DNA from: Clostridiales bacterium
GTDB taxonomy: Bacteria; Bacillota; Clostridia; Oscillospirales; Oscillospiraceae
DNA length: 39,590 nucleotides
Assembly (NCBI GenBank): GCA_020860575.1
Contig: JAJBUB010000125.1
Span: 1 to 39,590, forward strand
Direction: 5' to 3'
Below, piece by piece: positions 33,982-39,590 of this stretch (within the stretch, counting starts at the first letter, position 1; every line of letters begins with the position of its first letter). The translations under genes were made by a program, and so were the position numbers. A model generated the notes under the pieces. The model had not been told where the DNA came from and did no database searches. It saw only the letters and a list, made by a program, of their open reading frames with translations.

Positions 33982-36900
33982 TTACTCTGTCCGCAGGGCC
34001 GTTACCGGGTCCTTCTTGGCCGCCTGTCCCGAGGGGATTAGTCCGCCGATGAAGGTCAGGACCATGCTCAGGGCCACCAGAATAGCGGCGTTGGAGACAG
34101 TCAGGACGGCATTGATGTCGGTGGAGCCGGCCACGGAGTGGACCACTGCGTTGATGGGGATCAGTAGCAGCTCCGACAGGCCCACGCCCAGCAGTCCGGC
34201 GCACAGGCCGATGATAAGGGTCTCTGCGTTGAAGATCTGGGAGATGTTCCCCTTGGAGGCGCCAATGGCACGGAGGATGCCGATCTCCCTGGTGCGCTCC
34301 AGGACGGAGATATAGGTGATGACGCCGATCATAATGGAGGAGACGATGAGGGAGATGGAGACAAAGGCGATAAGCACATAGGAGATGACGTCCATAATAG
34401 TGGTGACAGAGGACATCATGGTACCCACGGTGTCTGTGTAGGCGATCACATCGTCCTCGTCACCTTCTGCCCGCTTCAGCTCATTGTAGTTGTCCAGAAT
34501 AGCCAGGACCTCGTCCTTGCTGTCAAAGTCCTTGGGGTAGAGGTCGATCTCATCGAGACCATTCTCGTCCACATAACCCAGACTCTCCAGAGTGCTGTCA
34601 TAAGAGGCCGAACCGGAGGTGCTCATAGAGGTCATGATCTCCATCAGCTCGTCGCTGTCCAGATTGAACTCAAAGGCGTCTGCGAAGGTGTCCTCGTCGA
34701 TCTGCAGGGCATCCTCCATGCTGTCCGCCAGCTCATCCATCATGTCGTTCATGGCGGTCTCCATGCTGTCGGAGAGCTGATCCATGATTTCACTCATGGC
34801 GGATTCCATGGCGGAGGACAGAGCAGAGGTGATCTGGCTCTCCAGGTCGGCCATCTGGCTCTCCATGGCGGAGGCGATTTGGTCCTGTAAGGCGGCCATC
34901 TGGCTGGCCATGGCTTCGGTCATCTGCTCCTCCAGCCCTGCCATCTGGCTGGTGATGGCCTCAGTGACCGCTTCGGTGAGCGTCTGGGTATAGGCAGTCA
35001 TGACCGACTGGGTGTAGCTCTGGACGATGGTGGTCATCTGTTCCTCCAGGCCGGAGAGGTCCAGCATACTCATGAGCCCGGAGGTCATGGTCGCCGTGGC
35101 CTCGTCCGAGGCCAGGTATTCCGAAAAGCCCTCCTGGACGCTCTCCACGGTGGTCAGGCCGTTCTCTGAGGCATAGCTGGCATATCCGTCCGACAGGGCA
35201 GAGGCGATCTCCTCCATCTGCTCCTCGGTGATGGTAATGTCGCTGCTGACGGTGATATGGCTCTCAGCCCAGCTGTCAAAAATGTCCTGCGCCCGGCCGG
35301 TGGCCAGATAATCCGCCGTCGAGACGGAAACCGTTGTGTCGCTGTCCTCCTCGCTGTCGACGGAACCTACCTGCTCGGCCACATAGCTCTCATAGTCGGA
35401 GACGATGCTGCTGAGCATTTCGTCCAAACCGTCGCTGGAGATGGAGACATCGCCGTTTTCCTCCATGATCTCGACGAGTAAATCGGAGAGGGTGCTCCTG
35501 GCCGCATCGCTGGTCAGATAAGAGGAAAAATCCTCGGCCAAATCAGAATAACTTGTCAGATTGTTGGCCTCGGCATAATCTGTGTAATCTGACAGGATGC
35601 TGGAGGCCAGGGCCGTCACGGACTCTGTGGAGACGTCAATGGACACTGTACTCATCAGGCTGCTCATATCCAGGTCGCCCAGTTCGGAGAGGTCTACGCT
35701 GGACAGATCAATGCTGGACAGGTCGATGCTGGACAGGTCCAGGTCAAAGTCAAGCTCCATCCCGGACAGGTCAATGTCACTCATGTCGATGCTGGACAGG
35801 TCCAAGCCGGACAGATCCAGGTTCAGGTCCATGTCGCTAAAGTCCACTGCGTCGGACAGATCCAGGGAGTCCGCATCCAGGCTGAAGGAGTCTGACAGGT
35901 CAAGGGAGTCGGTGATGCTGCTGATGTCAAAAGCGTCCTGAAGGGCGTCCGTGTCGATATCGAACAGGCTCTCCAGGTCAAAGTCGGCATCGCTGTCCTC
36001 CCCGAAGGGCTCACCGGTCAACACGTTGGTGTCCGGGTCGGCCATCTGTGCCTGAACGATCTCGCTGTCCTCTGCCAGCTCGGAGACGTGTGTTACCAGG
36101 GAGGGGAGGTAGTTGATACCGGAGGACAGGGCTGCGCTGACGGCGTCCTCTGCGGGCTGGACGATGCCCACGATGGTCAGGTCCTCCCCATTAGACACTA
36201 GGTTCAACATGTAGTCGTCGTCGTCCGTTTTGTCCACCCACAGCTCGTACTCACTGTCGTACTGGTAGTAGTCTGCGGCGCTGACCAGTTTGAAGGTCAG
36301 ACCCAGCACCTCATCATAGGAGAAGGAGTCATATTCCTCTGTGGTGACGGCATCCCCGCCATTGACGAACTGATCCAGAAGATCCTCCAGAATGGAGTAG
36401 TCTGCCAGGCCGAGGGTGTACATCACGATGTCGCTGATGCTCCCGTTGGAGGAGAGTACCAGGACGCACTCGTCATAACTCTCCGGCCAGCGCCCTGCCT
36501 TGACCTCGTACTGGTCGATATACAGACTCTCATTCTCCGGCATCTGATAGAACACATTTACGCCGGTCATGGAGGCCATCATGGTGCTGGACATGATAGT
36601 GGAGCCCATCCCCATGAGCGAGGTGATGGTGGTACCCGGGTGTACCTGGCGGTACTCGTCATCCTCCAACGAATAAATCTGAGGCTCTACGCCATAGATG
36701 TACTCGATGGCCTTGACATAATCCCAGATGTCGCTTTCACCGCTCTCCAGGTACTCCTTCAGAGGTGGCAGGTTGTTGCTACCCATAATGGAAACCAGGC
36801 TGGAAACCAGCTCAGTGACGGTAATAGTGTCCGAGTCGTTCTCCTCCGTAATACTGGAGGCGAGGCCGGTGCCGACCTCCATCATGGAAGAGAGGTCTAT

Positions 36901-37836
36901 CGCACTGGTCGTCACCTGAACGGGATATTCCGACAGGGTCTCCTCCTCAATAGAGCCGATATAGTCGTTGACGCCGGTGGAGATGGCCAGGATCAGGGCG
37001 ATGCCGATAATGCCGATGGAGCCGGCAAATGCGGTCAGCAGCGTTCTGGCCCTTTTCGTGCCCAGGTTGTTGAAGGAGAGAGCCAGAGAGGTGAAAAAGG
37101 ACATGGAGGACTTCCCCATGTTTTTGTGGACAGGGGGAACCATCGCTGCGGCGTTCACCGTATAGGGTGAGGTGTCGCTCTGGATTTTGCCGTCCCGGAG
37201 GCGGACAATACGGGTGGCGTATTTCTCCGCCAGCTCAGGGTTGTGGGTCACCATGACCACCAGCCGGTCCTTCGCCACCTCTTTCAGCAGCTCCATGACC
37301 TGGATGCTGGTGTCCGAGTCCAGAGCGCCGGTGGGTTCGTCGGCCAGGAGGATGTCCGGATTGTTGATGAGCGCCCGGGCCAGGGCTACCCGCTGCATCT
37401 GCCCGCCGGACATCTGGTTGGGCTTTTTGTGGAGCTGGTCCCCCAGGCCCACCTTTTTCAGGGCCTCCACCGCCCGTTTCCTGCGCTCGGATTTGGAGAC
37501 ACCGGAGATGGTCAGGGCCAGCTCTACGTTGGCCAGGATGGTCTGGTGGGGAATGAGGTTGTAGCTCTGGAACACGAAGCCAATGGTATGGTTCCGGTAG
37601 GAGTCCCAGTCCCGGTCGGTGTACTTTTTCGTAGAGATGCCGTTGATGATCAGGTCACCGCTGTCGTACCGGTCCAGGCCGCCGATGATGTTCAGCAGAG
37701 TGGTCTTGCCCGACCCACTGGGTCCGAGAATGGCCACAAACTCGTTGTCCCGGAGGTTCAGACTGACGTTGTCCAGAGCGGTCTGCACCAGGTCGCCTGT
37801 CCGGTACGTCTTGTTGATACCCTTCAATTGGAGCAT
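33982..37836 (-). CDS. Fused ABC ATPase-permease with giant repeat-rich ectodomain (MacB/FtsX type)
   Basis: The protein has 1284 residues. Residues 1-225 are a complete ABC ATPase (Walker A GPSGSGKT at 38-45, Q-loop FVFQSYN, signature [26 protein letters not shown], switch VTHNP). A first membrane segment follows (about 266-287). An ectodomain of about 850 residues (290-1140) comes next, then three membrane segments and the FtsX motif [21 protein letters not shown], ending [16 protein letters not shown]. This is MacB topology. The ectodomain contains a DLSSI tract (640-725), three modules of about 65 residues (731-925) and 15-residue repeats (933-1044). AAGGAG precedes the ATG. It diverges from a two-component system that probably regulates it; the substrate is unknown. 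Confidence 0.93.
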   Translation of the reverse strand: MLQLKGINKTYRTGDLVQTALDNVSLNLRDNEFVAILGPSGSGKTTLLNIIGGLDRYDSGDLIINGISTKKYTDRDWDSYRNHTIGFVFQSYNLIPHQTILANVELALTISGVSKSERRKRAVEALKKVGLGDQLHKKPNQMSGGQMQRVALARALINNPDILLADEPTGALDSDTSIQVMELLKEVAKDRLVVMVTHNPELAEKYATRIVRLRDGKIQSDTSPYTVNAAAMVPPVHKNMGKSSMSFFTSLALSFNNLGTKRARTLLTAFAGSIGIIGIALILAISTGVNDYIGSIEEETLSEYPVQVTTSAIDLSSMMEVGTGLASSITEENDSDTITVTELVSSLVSIMGSNNLPPLKEYLESGESDIWDYVKAIEYIYGVEPQIYSLEDDEYRQVHPGTTITSLMGMGSTIMSSTMMASMTGVNVFYQMPENESLYIDQYEVKAGRWPESYDECVLVLSSNGSISDIVMYTLGLADYSILEDLLDQFVNGGDAVTTEEYDSFSYDEVLGLTFKLVSAADYYQYDSEYELWVDKTDDDDYMLNLVSNGEDLTIVGIVQPAEDAVSAALSSGINYLPSLVTHVSELAEDSEIVQAQMADPDTNVLTGEPFGEDSDADFDLESLFDIDTDALQDAFDISSITDSLDLSDSFSLDADSLDLSDAVDFSDMDLNLDLSGLDLSSIDMSDIDLSGMELDFDLDLSSIDLSSIDLSSVDLSELGDLDMSSLMSTVSIDVSTESVTALASSILSDYTDYAEANNLTSYSDLAEDFSSYLTSDAARSTLSDLLVEIMEENGDVSISSDGLDEMLSSIVSDYESYVAEQVGSVDSEEDSDTTVSVSTADYLATGRAQDIFDSWAESHITVSSDITITEEQMEEIASALSDGYASYASENGLTTVESVQEGFSEYLASDEATATMTSGLMSMLDLSGLEEQMTTIVQSYTQSVMTAYTQTLTEAVTEAITSQMAGLEEQMTEAMASQMAALQDQIASAMESQMADLESQITSALSSAMESAMSEIMDQLSDSMETAMNDMMDELADSMEDALQIDEDTFADAFEFNLDSDELMEIMTSMSTSGSASYDSTLESLGYVDENGLDEIDLYPKDFDSKDEVLAILDNYNELKRAEGDEDDVIAYTDTVGTMMSSVTTIMDVISYVLIAFVSISLIVSSIMIGVITYISVLERTREIGILRAIGASKGNISQIFNAETLIIGLCAGLLGVGLSELLLIPINAVVHSVAGSTDINAVLTVSNAAILVALSMVLTFIGGLIPSGQAAKKDPVTALRTE
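34705..35040 (-). repeat. 15-residue coiled-coil repeats in the ABC ectodomain
   Basis: Residues 933-1044. Clear consecutive units are [60 protein letters not shown] and [15 protein letters not shown], preceded by two weaker ones. The 15-residue period (45 bases) with hydrophobic residues near positions 3, 6, 10 and 14 fits a pentadecad coiled coil. Confidence 0.85.
35062..35646 (-). repeat. Three tandem modules of about 65 residues in the ABC ectodomain
   Basis: Residues 731-925. Each begins with a VSI/ITI strand, then an acidic helix ending in S-x-SDYxx[60 protein letters not shown]. Each continues with a Tyr-Leu-x-Ser/Thr helix ([30 protein letters not shown]). The SDY/SDG anchors are 64 and 69 residues apart. 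Divergence shows the duplications are old. Confidence 0.75.
35662..35919 (-). repeat. Pentapeptide-like DLSSI tract in the ABC ectodomain
   Basis: Residues 640-725 follow a five-residue period centred on DLS or similar: [15 protein letters not shown] and later [19 protein letters not shown]. In DNA this gives near-identical 15-base direct repeats (CTGGACAGGTC...). The pattern resembles pentapeptide repeats that form a right-handed beta-helix; low-complexity disorder is the alternative. Confidence 0.7.
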
Positions 37837-37867
37837 AGCTGTTTCTCCTTTATTTCAGTTTTGGCAT

Positions 37868-37876
37868 ATTCTAGCA
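37868..37876 (-). promoter_or_regulatory. Probable extended -10 promoter of the ABC gene
   Basis: On the minus strand TGC-TAGAAT, with only TTCCAA at the -35 position (17 bases). A weak -35 is consistent with activator dependence, for example on the divergent response regulator. Confidence 0.5.
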
Positions 37877-37971
37877 TATCAAGATAAACTTTGGAACAAG
37901 GAAAGATGAACGAAGTGTAAACAGCTTTTCCACACTTTCCCGGATTTGTTTATCTCCGCGTGTCGTTTCCA

Positions 37972-37980
37972 TGCTATAAT
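37972..37980 (+). promoter_or_regulatory. Extended -10 promoter of the two-component operon
   Basis: TGC-TATAAT with no recognisable -35 at 16-18 bases. The leader of about 55 bases contains an AT-rich ATATAAATATAAG stretch. Confidence 0.65.
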
Positions 37981-38040
37981 ATATAAATATAAGACGTAGA
38001 CCCTCGGCAGGAGCGGAGGGGGACAGGGTGGTGTATCAGT

Positions 38041-38721
38041 ATGTTTCACATTCTGGTGGTAGAGGACAACCCGGATATGCGGGAGCTGTTCTGCACCGTG
38101 TTGGACGAGAGCGGATATCAGTCCGTTCCCGCCGCCGACGGGGCGGAGGCTCTGGAGGTGATGGAGCGGGAGTACATCGACCTGATCGTGGCGGACATTA
38201 TGATGCCCCGCATGGACGGCTATGAGCTGACCCGTTCTCTCCGGGAGGCGGGGTACGATCTCCCCATCCTGATGGTCACCGCAAAGGACCAGTTTGAGGA
38301 TATGCAGCGGGGGTTCCGGTCGGGCACGGACGACTATATGGCCAAGCCCATCAACGTCCGGGAACTGGTGCTCCGGGTGGAGGCCCTGCTCCGCCGGGCG
38401 AGGATTTCCAGCGAGAAAAAAATCGTGGTGGGAGACACGGTCCTGGACTATGACGCCCTGTCCGTGACCCGCAACGGGAAGGCGACCACCCTCCCTCAGA
38501 AGGAGTTCTACCTGCTCTACAAGCTGCTGTCCTACCCGGGTAAAATTTTCACCCGGCAGCAGCTGATGGACGAGATCTGGGGAATGTTCTCCGAATCGGA
38601 TGAGCGCACCATTAACACCCATATCAATCGGCTGAGAGAACGGTTTTCCGACTGCAAGGACTTTGAAATCGTGACCGTCCGGGGACTGGGCTATAAGGCG
38701 GTGAAATGCACAGATGAATAA
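38041..38721 (+). CDS. OmpR/PhoB-family response regulator
   Basis: The 226 residues comprise a receiver domain with VVEDNPDMREL (acidic pocket), phospho-acceptor Asp in LIVADIMMPRMDGYEL (about residue 51), VTA and DDYMAKPINVREL (conserved Lys). A C-terminal winged-helix domain follows (LTLPQKEFYLLYKLL-type start, DERTINTHINRLRERF recognition helix, VRGLGYKA wing). Upstream Shine-Dalgarno is weak (ACAGGGTGG). It overlaps the kinase start by eight bases. It faces the giant ABC transporter gene across about 200 bases and likely activates that gene, as in BceR-type pairs; this is inference. Confidence 0.95.
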   Translation: MFHILVVEDNPDMRELFCTVLDESGYQSVPAADGAEALEVMEREYIDLIVADIMMPRMDGYELTRSLREAGYDLPILMVTAKDQFEDMQRGFRSGTDDYMAKPINVRELVLRVEALLRRARISSEKKIVVGDTVLDYDALSVTRNGKATTLPQKEFYLLYKLLSYPGKIFTRQQLMDEIWGMFSESDERTINTHINRLRERFSDCKDFEIVTVRGLGYKAVKCTDE

Positions 38722-39590
38722 AAAACCGTTCTCCGGGCAGCTGTGGGTCTGTCTGACCGGCTGTGTATTTGGGACCATTCTGGTGGGCGTGCTGCTTATG
38801 CTGCTGCACTGGTATCTTCTATACCGCTTTCAGGTGGTTTCCATCGACCCCACCGATCTCCATCTCCCCTTTCTGGTCATTATCCCCATCAGCATTTTCA
38901 TCGGCACCTCTATCACTCTGCTGGTGGGACGGTTTATCATCCGCCCGGTCAAGAGCATCACCCATGCCTTTGACCGACTCTCCAAGGGGGATTTTTCCGT
39001 GCGGGTGCCTACGGACAGCAGGGTGAACGAGATACGGGAGACGTCGGAGCGGTTCAACGCCATGGTCTACGACCTGTCCCACATCGAGACCCTGCGCAAC
39101 GATTTCGTGGTCAACGTCTCCCATGAGTTCAAGACCCCTATCGCCGCTATCGAGGGCTACGCCACGCTGCTCCAGGACAGGAATCTCTCCCCCGAGCGGC
39201 GGGACTATTACCTGGACAAAATCATCGCCAACTCCCGGAGGCTCAGCGACCTGTCCAGCAATGTGCTGACCCTGTCCAAGCTGGAAAATCAGGAGACTGT
39301 CCTGCACCGGGCGGAGTACCGCCTGGATGAGCAGCTTCGCCGGGTCGTGTTGCTGCTGGAGAGCAAGTGGTCGGCAAAAAGGTTGGAGTTTGACATTCAG
39401 CTTCCCAATCTGCGCTTTTACGGAAACGAGCCGCTCTTAGATCAGGTGTGGCTCAACCTCCTGGACAACGCCATCAAGCACTCCACGGAGGGCGGGGTCA
39501 TCCGGGTGGGCTTGCAGAACGACGCCGACTGGGTGCCGGTGTCTGTGGCGGACGACGGAGACGGCATGACCGAGGAGGTTCAGAAGCACA
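38714..39590 (+). CDS. Sensor histidine kinase, 3' truncated by window edge
   Basis: Not in the ORF track because no stop lies within the window. From the ATG at 38714 (MNKKPFSGQLWVCLTGCVFG) 292 codons are open. Two membrane segments (about 11-36 and 52-76) are separated by only about 15 residues, so there is no extracytoplasmic sensor domain. A HAMP domain follows (RPVKSITHAFDRLSKGDFSVRV). The H-box is NDFVVNVSHEFKTPIAAIEGYA (His137), the N-box DQVWLNLLDNAIKHS, and the visible end VADDGDGMTEE is the first G-box; the remaining ATPase domain lies beyond the window. The start overlaps the regulator gene by eight bases. Confidence 0.95.
   Translation, partial: MNKKPFSGQLWVCLTGCVFGTILVGVLLMLLHWYLLYRFQVVSIDPTDLHLPFLVIIPISIFIGTSITLLVGRFIIRPVKSITHAFDRLSKGDFSVRVPTDSRVNEIRETSERFNAMVYDLSHIETLRNDFVVNVSHEFKTPIAAIEGYATLLQDRNLSPERRDYYLDKIIANSRRLSDLSSNVLTLSKLENQETVLHRAEYRLDEQLRRVVLLLESKWSAKRLEFDIQLPNLRFYGNEPLLDQVWLNLLDNAIKHSTEGGVIRVGLQNDADWVPVSVADDGDGMTEEVQKH

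Noticed and set aside
35662-35919. CRISPR-like or satellite repeats
   Set aside because: The 15-base repeats are in frame within the ABC gene, without spacers, and encode a regular peptide pattern.

Overview
The window looks like chromosome of a high-GC, spore-forming, anaerobic Firmicute, most likely in the Oscillospiraceae (Flavonifractor / Lawsonibacter / Pseudoflavonifractor-like; placement is inference from gene content, GC-rich codon use and gene order). Supporting signs are a T-box leader before the trp operon, spoVAD-spoVAE, RNase M5, the Firmicute order rimP-nusA-ylxR-ylxQ-infB-rbfA-nrnA-truB-ribF, and the absence of phage, IS elements, rRNA or CRISPR. Most of the DNA is ordinary core genome with intact genes. 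Many genes have clean promoters of the form TTGNNN-N17-TATNNT, and several -10 elements are preceded by TGC.

Layout. 1-0.9 kb: 3' part of ychF. 0.95-2.3 kb (minus): divIVA-like gene coupled to a fumarase beta-subunit gene. 2.3-2.5 kb: tRNA-Arg(CCG) with its own promoter and terminator. 2.6-3.7 kb: M42 aminopeptidase. 3.8-5.2 kb: spoVAD-spoVAE. 5.35-12.2 kb: T-box leader and a complete trpEGDCFBA operon with tight start/stop coupling. 12.3-20.6 kb: rimP-nusA-rnpM(ylxR)-ylxQ-infB-rbfA-nrnA-truB-ribF, the translation/transcription-factor operon. 20.65-23.5 kb (minus): trkA-trkH potassium uptake. 23.7-26.6 kb: galK-galT. 26.6-27.4 kb: two small unknown membrane proteins. 27.5-28.1 kb (minus): rpe. 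28.3-28.9 kb: HD-domain protein. 28.9-30.6 kb (minus): holA-rnmV. 30.7-31.6 kb: Rrf2 regulator and a membrane-anchored HMA protein. 31.6-33.9 kb: AT-richer leader, then a WbpM/PglF-type nucleotide-sugar dehydratase. 34.0-37.8 kb (minus): a 1284-residue fused ABC transporter. 38.0-39.59 kb: divergent OmpR-type response regulator and histidine kinase, the kinase cut by the window edge.

The least ordinary part is the right end. The ABC protein joins an ATPase, an FtsX/MacB-type permease and an ectodomain of about 850 residues. That ectodomain contains three different repeat architectures in series: a pentapeptide-like DLSSI tract, three tandem modules of about 65 residues, and a run of 15-residue coiled-coil repeats. 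It stands head-to-head with a two-component system whose kinase has almost no extracytoplasmic loop, which suggests an envelope-stress or peptide-detoxification module with an unusual stalk. A second puzzle is the trp T-box: its UGGC bulge fits a G73 tRNA such as tRNA-Trp, but no UGG is seen where my hand fold puts the specifier triplet.
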